64,000 nucleotides of DNA from Jeotgalicoccus sp. (lineage in GTDB: Bacteria; Bacillota; Bacilli; Staphylococcales; Salinicoccaceae). The stretch's first letter is position 1. Each line of letters starts with the position of its first letter. Both the position numbers and the translations under genes were made by a program. Location of the stretch: contig DONT01000010.1 of NCBI GenBank assembly GCA_003513765.1, positions 1-64,000 on the forward strand, written 5' to 3'. Below the pieces are notes generated by a model, which saw only the letters and a list, made by a program, of their open reading frames with translations, was not told the origin of the DNA and made no database searches. Below, piece after piece: positions 49,531-58,749 of the stretch.

Positions 49531-50370
49531 TTGTCATTTGTAAAATACATTGAGTCCAAAGACGGAACACTGCTTTACACGAAAGTACAGACGACAGAAA
49601 AGCCGGAAACAGCAAAGGCGACAATCATTATTGTCCACGGTCTTGCAGAACATCTTGGAAGATACGATGATATCGCAGGGGTGTTAATAAGGAGCGGATT
49701 TAACGTCATTCGCTACGATCAGCGCGGACATGGTCATTCATCAGGAGAGAATACTTTTTATTCTAAAGTCGATGAGATCACGGATGATCTCGGTGCAATT
49801 GTGCTCTATACGAGAAAACTTCTGCCTGAACAGCAAGTATTTGTTATCGGCCACAGTATGGGCGGATATACTGCTGCTCTGTACGGCACAAAATATCCAG
49901 GTAAAGTTGAAGGGTATATTACATCGGGCGCTTTAACGCGTTACAATCATGAATTATTTGCCGGTGTGCCTGTCGGTCTAGACAGTAATGACTATGTCAA
50001 AAATGAACTTGGCAAAGGGCTCTGCAGCACCGAAATCGTCCTTAAGCATTACGTTGAGGATGCGCTGAATAAAAAAGAAATATCTGTCGGTCTGATCAGA
50101 ACTCTTGAAAAAGGCATCGAATATTTAAAACTTGAAGCAGGAGACTTTAAAGATCCGGTGCTCATTCTTCATGGTGAAAATGACGGACTGGTTTCTAGTG
50201 AGGACTCGGTGCAATTCCACGAGGAGATATCTTCAGATGATAAGAAATTGATTATTTATCCTGAGCTGGAGCATGAAATATTTAATGAATTTACTATGAA
50301 GACAGAAATTTTCAATACTATTATAAACTGGATTGAGGAGCGTCTGAAAAGTACGGAGGAAAAAATATAA
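49531..50370 (+). CDS. Alpha/beta hydrolase, monoacylglycerol lipase-like
   Basis: A 279-residue serine hydrolase of the lysophospholipase/monoglyceride lipase group. The oxyanion segment IIVHGLAEHLGRY, RYDQRGHGHSSG, the nucleophile GHSMGG, the acid in LHGENDGLVS and the histidine in ELEHEIFNE form a complete triad. I choose the TTG at 49531 because GGAG lies eight bases before it; the GTG at 49522 and ATG at 49525 are in frame but overlap or crowd that site. It overlaps the next gene by one base. Confidence 0.85.
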   Translation: MSFVKYIESKDGTLLYTKVQTTEKPETAKATIIIVHGLAEHLGRYDDIAGVLIRSGFNVIRYDQRGHGHSSGENTFYSKVDEITDDLGAIVLYTRKLLPEQQVFVIGHSMGGYTAALYGTKYPGKVEGYITSGALTRYNHELFAGVPVGLDSNDYVKNELGKGLCSTEIVLKHYVEDALNKKEISVGLIRTLEKGIEYLKLEAGDFKDPVLILHGENDGLVSSEDSVQFHEEISSDDKKLIIYPELEHEIFNEFTMKTEIFNTIINWIEERLKSTEEKI

Positions 50371-50960
50371 TGAATATAACTGAAGCAATACAAACAAGGC
50401 GGAGCATTAAAATCTTTAAAGATAATGAGCCGGTTAGTAAAGAAATTGTAGAACAGCTGCTGCAGGCAGCGATAATGGCACCGAATCACCATCACACAGA
50501 ACCGTGGAAATTTTTCGTGCTGCAGGGTGACGGGCGTCTGCCGCTGTCGCGTGTGCTAGGCGAATGGGCGAAAACACGTGTAGATGATCCGGCTAGTGAA
50601 GCGGGACAGAAACGTATTAAAAAACTCAGCGCGAAGCCGCTTATCGCACCGACTGCAATCGTGGTCGCGCTGAGCCCGGAAGCCGGCAATGATAAGGCTA
50701 TTTACATTGAAGATGTCTCTGCGGTGTCAGCTGCAGTTCAGAATATACTTCTCGCGGCGCATGGCCTCGGTCTGGGTGCGATATGGAAAAGCGGGCCGGC
50801 TTATTATGCTGAACCTGTTAAAAAATACTTTGAGCTGTCAGAAGAAGAAGAAATTTTAGGTGTAATCTTCGTTGGAGAGCCGGATATGAAAAAAATACCG
50901 GAAGCAAAACGCATTCCGTTTGAAGAGAAGACGGTATGGATTACAGAGGATGACAAATAA
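50370..50960 (+). CDS. Nitroreductase family FMN oxidoreductase
   Basis: A 196-residue protein. The N-terminal ITEAIQTRRSIKIF (FMN phosphate binding), MAPNHHHTEPWKFFVL and the C-terminal GVIFVGEPD fit the short YdjA-like nitroreductases. It may reduce nitro or quinone compounds with NAD(P)H; the physiological substrate is unknown. The ATG overlaps the lipase stop (TAATG). Confidence 0.88.
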   Translation: MNITEAIQTRRSIKIFKDNEPVSKEIVEQLLQAAIMAPNHHHTEPWKFFVLQGDGRLPLSRVLGEWAKTRVDDPASEAGQKRIKKLSAKPLIAPTAIVVALSPEAGNDKAIYIEDVSAVSAAVQNILLAAHGLGLGAIWKSGPAYYAEPVKKYFELSEEEEILGVIFVGEPDMKKIPEAKRIPFEEKTVWITEDDK

Positions 50961-51125
50961 ATGAAAAAAGCAGCAATATTTTTATTTTTAACAGCAACGC
51001 TGCTGATGTTCAGCGTAGGTACAATTATTCCTGTGGAGTATAATTTTATCGTTTATCTGGCAGTGCTTATATTATTCATTGCGGGAATGTACTGCAGTGT
51101 AAGTATCGATCCGGATTCTAAATGA
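50961..51125 (+). CDS. 54-residue membrane protein
   Basis: A short ORF directly abutting the nitroreductase stop. It encodes MKKAAIFLFLTATLLMF, a short loop, then a second hydrophobic segment (VYLAVLILFIAGMY) and an acidic tail. Two membrane helices are likely. AGAGGATGAC lies about 8-14 bases upstream. Family unknown. The operon position and terminator just downstream support that it is translated. Confidence 0.55.
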   Translation: MKKAAIFLFLTATLLMFSVGTIIPVEYNFIVYLAVLILFIAGMYCSVSIDPDSK

Positions 51126-51159
51126 AATAAATGTAAAATATGCATTTTTTACGGCAGAG

Positions 51160-51195
51160 AGGGTAACTTCATTATATGGAGTTACCCTTTTTTTA
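51160..51195 (+). terminator. Intrinsic terminator of the lipase-nitroreductase operon
   Basis: AGGGTAACT and AGTTACCCT form a perfect 9-bp stem and are followed by seven or more T residues. Confidence 0.88.
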
Positions 51196-51237
51196 TTTTA
51201 CAGAGATTTTTAATGAATTTTGAATGGGGTGTTATAG

Positions 51238-52590
51238 ATGAAAAAATACATAATAGCCATAATGCTTAGTGCAGCAATGGTTATACTTGGCGCATGCGGC
51301 AGTCCCGAAAATAAAGTTTTATCAAATATTGAAGATTTTGAAGCGGAAACGGCACCGGCATTAACGAGCAGCATTCAGAGTATGATTGATTATGAAGCAG
51401 AAATGTCCGGCTTGTTTAATGAATCGCTGACAGATGAGGAACTGGCTGACTTTAAGGATGACCAGTCACCGCTGTATCAGAATTTAAACGAACGGAATGA
51501 ACTGGCAGAAGGACTGTCAAAAATACATGAAGAACTGGAGAACAGAGCTGAAGAGTTTGAATCGGCTGATGTCAGCAGCAGCGAAACACTGAATGAAGAA
51601 ACAGTTCAGAATTTATCTGCAACTCTGGGACAGCTGGCCGCTGACGTTAAGAATGTCCAGTCGGGCTATGAAGAAGTCTTAAGTTCAGAAACAGCATTTT
51701 TTGAATCACTTAAGAGTGAAGAAGCTGATTATAATACATTGACTGACGGCATGAGAGAAGTAAACGGCGTTCATAAAGAGGTGACTGCACACTATGAATC
51801 AATCAATGAACAGCTGGCGGCCTTTCAAAACCACAGTAATGAAGTAAAAACCGCTCTTGGTGAAGACACTTCAGACGATGAATCAGCGGTCCAGGTTGAC
51901 GCTGATTCAAATGAAGAAGCGGCAGAAAACAGTGAGCCGGAAACCATGTATACAGTAGAAGCTGCAACATCGGCTATAGTACCTTCAGCAGAAGACGCTG
52001 AATCTTCGGCTGTGCTCATTACGATAGACGATGCACCGGATGAGAATGCGGTTGCTATGGCTCATACATTAAAAGAACTTGATGCCCCTGCGATATTTTT
52101 CGTAAACGGTATGTTTATAGAATCAAAAGAGGGCCAGGAGAAGCTGAGAGAAATTCACGAGCTCGGCTTTGAAATTGGCAATCATACTTATAATCACTTC
52201 AATATGCAGGAGATTACGCCGGAAGATACAGCCCTTGAAATTATCGATACAGGTGACTTAATTGAAGAAGCAATCGGGGAGCGTCCAAAATTTTTCAGAG
52301 CGCCGTTTGGGGTGAACAGTGAAGCGTCAATCAGCATCGCTCGAGAAGAGAATATGACCGTAATGAATTGGACCTACGGCTTTGACTGGGAACCTGACTA
52401 TCAGGAGCCGGGAGCACTCAGTGACATTATGGTTAATACTGAAATGCTTGGTGACGGTGCTAATCTGCTGATGCACGACCGCCAGTGGACGAGTGAGGCC
52501 TTGCCGGATATCGTTAAGAGTCTCAGGGATAAAGGTTATTCACTCATTGATCCTAAACTTATCGATTCAGAAGGCGGGGTGACTGAATGA
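51238..52590 (+). CDS. YkyA-domain lipoprotein fused to a polysaccharide deacetylase (CE4)
   Basis: A 450-residue lipoprotein: signal peptide ending VILGACGS (lipidated Cys20), a helical YkyA-like region (residues about 22-210), an acidic linker, and a NodB-type deacetylase from about residue 255. CE4 motifs are ITIDDAP, GNHTYNH, FRAPFG, and LMHDRQW. The metal ligands Asp-His-His are present. It could trim acetyl groups from peptidoglycan or another wall glycan. It overlaps the next gene by 4 bases, so the two probably act together. GGGGTG precedes the ATG. Confidence 0.85.
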   Translation: MKKYIIAIMLSAAMVILGACGSPENKVLSNIEDFEAETAPALTSSIQSMIDYEAEMSGLFNESLTDEELADFKDDQSPLYQNLNERNELAEGLSKIHEELENRAEEFESADVSSSETLNEETVQNLSATLGQLAADVKNVQSGYEEVLSSETAFFESLKSEEADYNTLTDGMREVNGVHKEVTAHYESINEQLAAFQNHSNEVKTALGEDTSDDESAVQVDADSNEEAAENSEPETMYTVEAATSAIVPSAEDAESSAVLITIDDAPDENAVAMAHTLKELDAPAIFFVNGMFIESKEGQEKLREIHELGFEIGNHTYNHFNMQEITPEDTALEIIDTGDLIEEAIGERPKFFRAPFGVNSEASISIAREENMTVMNWTYGFDWEPDYQEPGALSDIMVNTEMLGDGANLLMHDRQWTSEALPDIVKSLRDKGYSLIDPKLIDSEGGVTE

Positions 52591-53900
52591 GTACGAGAAA
52601 CTTTTTGATTTTGGTCGGAGGTATTCTGGCTGTACTGTTTCTTCTTCTTGCATTGGCTGTAAGAGGTGAGATGGACAGCGGTGAGCCCGACGTTGCAGAA
52701 GAGACAGCAGAAAGTCCGGGAGAGGAAGCTGAAACTAAGGAAATTGCTGAAAAACAGGAGCAGAATGACGAAGAAGAAACTGAGACAGCGCCGTCAGCAC
52801 TTAACTTAAACGACAGTCCGCTGTATACGGTTAATGAGGATACAACGCCTGTATTTCAGTATCAGTCCGGTGTTGATATTGCTTATCCAGAAGAAGGGGT
52901 AAAAGGTATTTTTGTTACTGGGTTTTCCGCAGGCGGTGAAAGAATGCAGGAACTGACGGAGCTCGTTAATAATACGGAGTTAAACTCAATGGTCATCGAC
53001 GTTAAAGAAGATATCGGGGACATCATGATGCCGCTTGATATCGATAATGAAATTGCACAGAGTCATATGTATGATTACGTTAATCCACAACAGCTGATGA
53101 CGACACTTGAAGATAATCAGATTTATCCGATTGCACGCATCGTTGTTTTTAAAGATTCTAGACTCGCAATGGATCGTCCGGATTTATCGTATCAGAACAG
53201 CGACGGCACCGTTTGGCAAAATGGCAGCGGTGAAAGTTTCGTCAATCCTTTTCTTAAAGAAGTCTGGGATTACAACGTTGATATAGCAATTGAAGCGGCT
53301 AAACTCGGATTTAAAGAAATCCAGTTCGACTACGTGAGATTCCCGGAATCATTCGAAACGATGTCTGCTGATTTAATTTATGATTTCGGTGAATATGCTG
53401 ATTCTGAAGCTGATGAAGTGCAGCAGAGAGTCAATGCTGTTACGGATTTTGTGGCCTATGCAAATGAACAGTTAAAACCTTATGATGTTGACGTGTCGGT
53501 AGATGTTTTCGGCTATGCGGCTACTCAAAGGGAAGCGCCTGGAATCGGTCAGAATTTCTCTCAGATAGCAAATAACGTCGATATCATCTCATCGATGATA
53601 TATCCATCTCACTGGGGTGCAGGCGCATTTGACTTTGCAGCACCGGATACTGAACCGTATGGGGTAATTGATGAGTATATGAAAGTTGAAAATGAAGTGC
53701 TCGGCAAACTTGAAAATCCGCCGAAATCAAGACCGTGGATACAGGACTTTACCGCTTCATATTTAGGACCGGGAAACTATATAAATTACGGTGCGGCTGA
53801 AGTGGAAGCTCAGATTCAGGCATTAAAAGATAATGGTGTTGAGGAATATTTACTGTGGAATGCTCAAAATACGTATTCTGAAGGCGCGGAATACCAATAA
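52587..53900 (+). CDS. Membrane-anchored putative glycoside hydrolase (DUF4015/GH13-like barrel)
   Basis: A 437-residue protein with an N-terminal membrane anchor (residues 5-25), a long acidic linker to about residue 75, and a TIM-barrel domain. VKGIFVTGFSAGG, VIDVKEDIGDIM, RIVVFKDSRLA, EIQFDYVRFPE, DVSVDVFGYAA and SSMIYPSHWG are the conserved strands of the DUF4015 family, whose FDYVRFP motif probably carries the catalytic acid. The substrate is unknown. Coupled with the deacetylase gene, it suggests a cell-envelope glycan-processing pair. Confidence 0.82.
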   Translation: MSTRNFLILVGGILAVLFLLLALAVRGEMDSGEPDVAEETAESPGEEAETKEIAEKQEQNDEEETETAPSALNLNDSPLYTVNEDTTPVFQYQSGVDIAYPEEGVKGIFVTGFSAGGERMQELTELVNNTELNSMVIDVKEDIGDIMMPLDIDNEIAQSHMYDYVNPQQLMTTLEDNQIYPIARIVVFKDSRLAMDRPDLSYQNSDGTVWQNGSGESFVNPFLKEVWDYNVDIAIEAAKLGFKEIQFDYVRFPESFETMSADLIYDFGEYADSEADEVQQRVNAVTDFVAYANEQLKPYDVDVSVDVFGYAATQREAPGIGQNFSQIANNVDIISSMIYPSHWGAGAFDFAAPDTEPYGVIDEYMKVENEVLGKLENPPKSRPWIQDFTASYLGPGNYINYGAAEVEAQIQALKDNGVEEYLLWNAQNTYSEGAEYQ

Positions 53901-53911
53901 ATTTCATCAGA

Positions 53912-53948
53912 ATCCCATGTCAGAAAACCTAGTACTGACGTGGGATTT
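53912..53948 (+). terminator. Hairpin after the deacetylase-hydrolase pair
   Basis: AATCCCATGTCAG and CTGACGTGGGATT form a 13-bp stem with one wobble. The T run is short, so it may be a weak terminator. Confidence 0.6.
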
Positions 53949-54023
53949 CATCTATATTTAGGGCTTGCATTTTTGTACGGAATTTCAAAAATATTATGCA
54001 TTTTGAAATATAGTTTCATAATT

Positions 54024-54131
54024 AAAGTATTAGTATACTTTCAATTTAATTGTTAATATACATATTATGTCGACTATAATGTGTAAAAGTATACACACCG
54101 ACTTGATTTATTAACTAAAACAGTGTATAGT
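54024..54131 (+). promoter_or_regulatory. Promoter of the NCS1 permease with upstream inverted repeats
   Basis: TTGATT (54103-54108) and TATAGT (54126-54131) have an ideal 17-base spacer. Upstream lies AAAGTAT with inverted ATACTTT (54024-54041) and GTGTA/TACAC around 54081-54096. GTGTAAAAGT occurs twice, the second copy overlapping the start point. These look like operator sites for an unidentified regulator. Confidence 0.5.
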
Positions 54132-54179
54132 GTAAAAGTCGCCTTAATACAAAATTTCATAAGATTGGAGAGGATATTT

Positions 54180-55595
54180 ATGAGTTCTGTAGACACAGAA
54201 GGTCAGCAGATTGAATCAAGCGAAAGCGATCACTCATTATCAAAAGTCCCATATAATGAACGTAAAATGGGCTGGCTCAGCATTACAAATATTACATTCG
54301 GTATTGCTACAGCAATTTTCTACTTTCAAATCGGAAGTGTAATGGCACTGCAATTCGGTGCGATTAATGCGCTTATATCAGCAGCTTATGCAATTATCGT
54401 TGCAGGTGTGCTGGGAACAGTTATCGTATACTTATCAGCAAGATCGGGAATGAACGTTAACCTGATGTCCAGGGGCGGAGGCTTCGGTTACATAGGTGCG
54501 TCACTGACATCTTTAATATATGCTTCTAACTTTATTATGTATTGTGCCCTTGAAGGTATGATCCTCGTCTATGCAGTACATGAATTCTTCCCTGTTATTC
54601 CTGTATGGCTCCTAATAGTCGTATTTGGAACACTTGTTATTCCACTTAACTGGTTTGGAATTAAACAGCTTGATAAACTACAAAAATGGTCATTACCTAT
54701 TTTCTTTATATTTTTAATTGCAGCAATCGTTGTGGCATTTATGACACCATCACAATACGACGGTGCATTCTGGACTTACATGCCTGAAGGTATGCAGATC
54801 GGCGGGACAGCACTGTTACTTTGTATCGGTATGCAGCACGGTATTATCGGACTGACTGCTCTCATTGCATCAGACTATGCACGATTCTTAAAGCCGGGAC
54901 ACATTAAAGTGGGATCATTTGCGATTGGGTTTATTCCGCAAATATTTGCTTACGGTGTCATGGGTGGACTTGGTATATGGTTTGGTGTGCGTTTAAATGA
55001 ACCGAATCCAGGAGTTTATATTGTTCACTTACTCGGTATCGGCGGTGCATTATTTACAATGCTGACACAGGTCCGTATTAACGTAACTAACATTTACAGC
55101 AGTTCTTTATCGTTATCGAACTTCTTTGAGAATGTATTCCGTTTTAAACCGGGACGCAGATTCTGGGTTGTCGTTGCAGGTGTCACAGCAATGATATTAA
55201 TGCTCGGCGGTATTACAGATCATTTAGATAATGCTTTGACATTCCAGGGAGTATTCCTGATGTCATGGGCAGCGATATTAGTTACTGACTTTATTGCAGT
55301 AAAACGAATCATGAAAATTGGGCCGGGATACTACGAAGAACGCCAGGAGTACTTACACAAATGGAATCCGGTCGGCGTATGGTCACTGATTATTTCAAGT
55401 CTGCTTGGAACAATTGCAGCACTTGGCTTTATGGGAACATTTTTACAAAGTACTGCCGCATTCTTTGCAGCAGCACTGGCAGCAGTACTTACAATCGTTC
55501 TTGCTTATATGACTAAAGGTAAGTACTACCTGAATGATAAAGCTGATGAAATCAATGATGTTGATGAAAAAGACATTCTGGTGAAAGCAAAATAA
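54180..55595 (+). CDS. NCS1-family nucleobase permease (cytosine/purine/hydantoin type)
   Basis: A 471-residue, 12-helix transporter. It has GWLSITNITFGIATAIFYFQIGS in the first helix, NVNLMSRGGGFGYIG, LNWFGIKQLDKLQKW, and the usual loop TNIYSSSLSLSNFF. NCS1 carriers bring in cytosine, purines, hydroxymethylpyrimidine or similar with a cation. The substrate is not deducible. I start at the ATG at 54180 with TTGGAGAGG upstream; an upstream ATG at 54123 lies in the promoter. Confidence 0.87.
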   Translation: MSSVDTEGQQIESSESDHSLSKVPYNERKMGWLSITNITFGIATAIFYFQIGSVMALQFGAINALISAAYAIIVAGVLGTVIVYLSARSGMNVNLMSRGGGFGYIGASLTSLIYASNFIMYCALEGMILVYAVHEFFPVIPVWLLIVVFGTLVIPLNWFGIKQLDKLQKWSLPIFFIFLIAAIVVAFMTPSQYDGAFWTYMPEGMQIGGTALLLCIGMQHGIIGLTALIASDYARFLKPGHIKVGSFAIGFIPQIFAYGVMGGLGIWFGVRLNEPNPGVYIVHLLGIGGALFTMLTQVRINVTNIYSSSLSLSNFFENVFRFKPGRRFWVVVAGVTAMILMLGGITDHLDNALTFQGVFLMSWAAILVTDFIAVKRIMKIGPGYYEERQEYLHKWNPVGVWSLIISSLLGTIAALGFMGTFLQSTAAFFAAALAAVLTIVLAYMTKGKYYLNDKADEINDVDEKDILVKAK

Positions 55596-55610
55596 TTTAA
55601 ACGTTTGATG

Positions 55611-55644
55611 AAAGGGCTGGGACAATTTTGTCTCAGTCCTTTTG
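55611..55644 (+). terminator. Intrinsic terminator of the NCS1 permease
   Basis: AAAGGGCTGGGACA pairs with TGTCTCAGTCCTTT through wobbles around ATTT; a T run follows. Confidence 0.85.
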
Positions 55645-55711
55645 TTTTGATTAAATGGGGAGGGGTATTTCTGTAAGTATATGAAAATACTTATAGAGGT
55701 GAGAGAAGACA

Positions 55712-56395
55712 ATGGAAGATATGATGATGTACGCGCTGAAATTAACGTTTGGGTTAATCGGTGTACTGATTGTTTTAAGGCTAATGGGCAAAAAAGAACT
55801 GGCTCAAATTACCCCTCTTGATTTTGTTTACGCATTAATACTTGGAGGAATTATAGAAGAATCGCTTTACGACGCGACCGTTCCTGTTTATGAAATGCTG
55901 TTCTCTATATTTTTCTGGGCATTACTTATATTCGTACTGGAAAAATTTGCATTGAAAAGCCGCAGATTTAAAAGTCTTGCACAAGGTGATCCTGTAATTT
56001 TGATTAATGACGGACAGCTGAATGCAGAAGTGATGGAGAAAAATAACATGGATGTTGACGAAGTACGCATGCTGCTCAGATTAAACGGTGTATTTTCTTT
56101 AAGTAAAGTTAAGTATGCAATACTTGAAGAAAGCGGTGGTTTATCGGTGATGCAGTATGCAGGTGAAGAACCGCCTAGCCGTAATGAATTGAAGACGGAC
56201 TATCCGGAAAATGTAATATCCTATTTGCTTGTTGATGCAGGCAAGTTGGAAGATCAGAGACTTAAAGAAATCGGCAAGGATGAAACATGGCTCCGTGAGA
56301 AGCTGAAAGAAGAAAGAGGAGTGGAACTTGAAGACATATTTTTTGCAGAATGGGATGAACAGAACGGATTCTTTATACAAAAACATCAGAAATAA
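55712..56395 (+). CDS. DUF421 (YetF/YcaP-like) membrane protein
   Basis: A 227-residue protein with three N-terminal membrane helices and a cytoplasmic domain. LRLMGKKELAQITPLDFVYALILGGIIEESLYD and the later GDPVILINDGQLNAEVMEKNNMDVDEVRMLLR are the DUF421 signature. Related Bacillus proteins have been linked to spore and membrane functions; no function is established here. GAGGTGAGAG precedes the ATG. Confidence 0.87.
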   Translation: MEDMMMYALKLTFGLIGVLIVLRLMGKKELAQITPLDFVYALILGGIIEESLYDATVPVYEMLFSIFFWALLIFVLEKFALKSRRFKSLAQGDPVILINDGQLNAEVMEKNNMDVDEVRMLLRLNGVFSLSKVKYAILEESGGLSVMQYAGEEPPSRNELKTDYPENVISYLLVDAGKLEDQRLKEIGKDETWLREKLKEERGVELEDIFFAEWDEQNGFFIQKHQK

Positions 56396-56399
56396 AAGG

Positions 56400-56435
56400 A
56401 AACCATCCGGGAAATATAATTCCGGATGGTTTTTG
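56400..56435. terminator. Intrinsic terminator of the DUF421 gene
   Basis: AAACCATCCGG and CCGGATGGTTT form a perfect 11-bp stem followed by T. In the opposite direction it may also stop the symporter transcript. Confidence 0.85.
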
Positions 56436-56483
56436 TATGAGAATATTTGGTTCATTGCCCAAGTAAAGAATTGTCCCAAAAAA

Positions 56484-57716
56484 TTATGATTCCGCAGAGA
56501 AAGTACTTTTCTTATTACGGCGTTTTTCTGATTCATCAATTAATATTGCAGCCGTTGCATCACCTGTGATATTCATTGTTGTATACGCCATATCAAGTAT
56601 ACGGTAGATTGCAGCGATTGGACCCATAAGTTCAATTGGGAGACCAAGCAGTGTAAGGAATGAAGCGCCTAGCACTATACCGCCGCCGGGAATACCGGGT
56701 GCTGCCATATTAATTACTGTTGCAATAATTACGAGATAAATAATTTGTCCCACGCTGAGCGGGATATTGTAAAAGTCTGATACGAACACAGCGAGCAGAC
56801 TAAATGAAATAGCCCCGCCTGCCATATTTATTGTGGTACCGAGCGGAACGACGAAGTTGGTAATTGATTCGCTGACTTTAAAATCATTTTTCGTGACTCT
56901 GATAGTTGTCGGCATAGTAACGGCAGAGCTTGTCGTTGCCAGTGACACAAGCCAGACTTTATAAATGCCTTTTAAGAATTGAACGGGAGTCATTCCCGTA
57001 TAAATCCAAACTGGAATCAGCATTACTATGATAAATGCTATAATACATGCGGCATACGCGGTAACGATGTAAAGACCGAGAGCTGAGAATATACCTGCAC
57101 CATACTCTGCAATGGCGAATGCCATTAAGGAAATGATTCCAATCGGTGTCAATTCCATAATGTAATTCAATACTTTAAATATGACTGTTGACAGGCTGTT
57201 AATGAAGTTTTTAACAGGTTCTGCTTCTTTACCAACTGCAACAATAGCTATGGAAAAAATAACAGTAAAAATAATTGTTGCGAGTATATCTCCTTCAGTC
57301 AGTGCCATAAACAAGTTGTCAGGAATAATATTCATAAAGAAATCTTCTACCGACGGGGAAGTAATCTCTCCGTCATATCCTGCAGAATCGATATTAATAT
57401 GGTTCCCGGGTCTGACGAGATATGAAATTAATAACCCGATACCGGCGGTTGCAATAAACATCAATATAAATACTGATACACTTTTAACGCCTATGCGTCC
57501 AAGATCCTTACCGCTTCCGATATTAATAATACCGGTGGATACTGCGACGAATATAATAGGAATAATCATTGCCTGAATTATATTAAGGTAAATATCACCA
57601 ATAAATTTTATCTGAATAGAAAAATCGGGGAGAAATATACCAAGCAGAATACCAAGAGCAAAACCAATCGCAATTCTTGTAAATAAATGTTTCTTACCTG
57701 TCAGTATGTTTTTCAT
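56484..57716 (-). CDS. Dicarboxylate/amino acid:cation symporter (DAACS family)
   Basis: A 410-residue, eight-helix transporter. Family markers are MIIPIIFVAVSTGI, SLATTSSAVTMPTT (hairpin HP1), VPLGTTINMAGGA and PGIPGGGIVLG (HP2). The family takes up glutamate, aspartate, C4-dicarboxylates or serine/threonine with Na+ or H+. It overlaps the end of pheA by 23 bases and is co-transcribed with it, so a link to aromatic amino acid metabolism or amino acid import is possible. Confidence 0.88.
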   Translation of the reverse strand: MKNILTGKKHLFTRIAIGFALGILLGIFLPDFSIQIKFIGDIYLNIIQAMIIPIIFVAVSTGIINIGSGKDLGRIGVKSVSVFILMFIATAGIGLLISYLVRPGNHINIDSAGYDGEITSPSVEDFFMNIIPDNLFMALTEGDILATIIFTVIFSIAIVAVGKEAEPVKNFINSLSTVIFKVLNYIMELTPIGIISLMAFAIAEYGAGIFSALGLYIVTAYAACIIAFIIVMLIPVWIYTGMTPVQFLKGIYKVWLVSLATTSSAVTMPTTIRVTKNDFKVSESITNFVVPLGTTINMAGGAISFSLLAVFVSDFYNIPLSVGQIIYLVIIATVINMAAPGIPGGGIVLGASFLTLLGLPIELMGPIAAIYRILDMAYTTMNITGDATAAILIDESEKRRNKKSTFSAES

Positions 57717-58560
57717 TCTGAATCACTCCTTCATATTCCGGGATTTGCCCTTTAGCATAGCTGCCTAATATATTTATATATGATGTTTCCTTTGTCAGCA
57801 CTGCAAGTGCCGCATCGAAATTCTGCATATCCGTATCGTTTTCTATATCGATAAAGAACCCGTAAGCGAAGGGTTTGTTTTGAATCGGACGGCTCATTAA
57901 ATAGAGCAGGTTGATGTTATATGTTTTAAAGATATCCAGAATATCACTTAATGAACCGGTGCTGTGATCGGATTCTATATACAAGGATGTTTTTTCGTGC
58001 AGTATTTTCTCACCAAGTTCTTTCGTAAAGATTAAGAAGCGTGTCGTATTGAGCGGGTTATCGCTGATGTTTTTACGGATAATATGCATGCCGTACATTT
58101 CTGCTGCATGACTGCCCGCGATGCTCGCAATCGTTTCATCTGCTGATTCTTTTACCATATGTACGGCGCCGGCAGTATCGCTGAATTCCTTAACTTCAAT
58201 ATTCGGATACCGGCTTAAATACGTGTAGCATTGTTCAAGTGCTTCCGGGTGCGAATAAACTTCTGTAACTTTATCGAGTGGAATCGGATTTTTAGAAATG
58301 AGTGCATGATCTATCTTTACGTATACTTCTTTAACGGCTTTCACATCTAAATATTTCATCAGATCAATTGTTCTCGTAATCGGTCCGCTTGTCGAATTTT
58401 CAACCGGCAGTGCAATGTAGTCCACTTCGTCATTAAGCAGTGCTTCAACCAGCAGTTTAAAGGTCATATAACCCTCAGCTGTATATTCCTCATCACCTGC
58501 GTAAGACGCGCATGCAAGTGTGCTGTAACTGCCATCTACACCCTGATAACCTATTTTCAT
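57694..58560 (-). CDS. pheA: Prephenate dehydratase
   Basis: A 288-residue monofunctional prephenate dehydratase. It begins KIGYQGVDGSYSTLA, has LPVENSTSGPITRTIDLM and NTTRFLIF (catalytic TRF), and a C-terminal ACT domain from about residue 190, where phenylalanine gives feedback inhibition. It converts prephenate to phenylpyruvate. I start at the ATG at 58560, with AAGGAGTG upstream. A strong terminator in the leader lies only about 26 bases before it, which implies attenuation control. Confidence 0.94.
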   Translation of the reverse strand: MKIGYQGVDGSYSTLACASYAGDEEYTAEGYMTFKLLVEALLNDEVDYIALPVENSTSGPITRTIDLMKYLDVKAVKEVYVKIDHALISKNPIPLDKVTEVYSHPEALEQCYTYLSRYPNIEVKEFSDTAGAVHMVKESADETIASIAGSHAAEMYGMHIIRKNISDNPLNTTRFLIFTKELGEKILHEKTSLYIESDHSTGSLSDILDIFKTYNINLLYLMSRPIQNKPFAYGFFIDIENDTDMQNFDAALAVLTKETSYINILGSYAKGQIPEYEGVIQNEKHTDR

Positions 58561-58585
58561 TTGAAACACTCCTTATTTTTAGTAT

Positions 58586-58631
58586 TAAAAAAGACCGAAT
58601 TGATTTCTGCCTGCAGAAATCAATTCGGTCT
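58586..58631 (-). terminator. Attenuator terminator in the pheA leader
   Basis: On the minus strand AGACCGAATTGATTTCTGC and its exact 19-base complement are separated by only two bases and followed by TTTTTT. No promoter fits between this terminator and the pheA start 26 bases on, so pheA transcripts must pass it. Confidence 0.9.
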
Positions 58632-58652
58632 GGTGAAAGTAAATATAAAAAT

Positions 58653-58683
58653 ACCAGCCAATTAGATTCTGCTAATGGCTGGT
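58653..58683 (-). promoter_or_regulatory. pheA leader hairpin that competes with the terminator
   Basis: On the minus strand ACCAGCC-ATTAG pairs with CTAAT-TGGCTGGT. Its 3' arm, GCAGAATCTAATTGGCTGGT, closely resembles the 3' arm of the terminator (GCAGAAATCAATTCGGTCT), so it can pair with the terminator's 5' arm instead and act as antiterminator. A T-rich stretch follows, so it may also act as a weak terminator. Confidence 0.6.
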
Positions 58684-58702
58684 TAGTGCATCATTAATTC
58701 AG

Positions 58703-58739
58703 CCATCATAGATTTAGGTCACGCCTATATCCACGATGG
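58703..58739 (-). promoter_or_regulatory. Upstream hairpin in the pheA leader
   Basis: CCATCGTGGATATAGG and CCTAAATCTATGATGG on the minus strand form a 16-position stem with one A-A mismatch and two wobbles around CGTGA. It follows the leader peptide stop by about 10 bases and could act as the pause or protector hairpin. Confidence 0.55.
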
Positions 58740-58749
58740 AATACAGACG

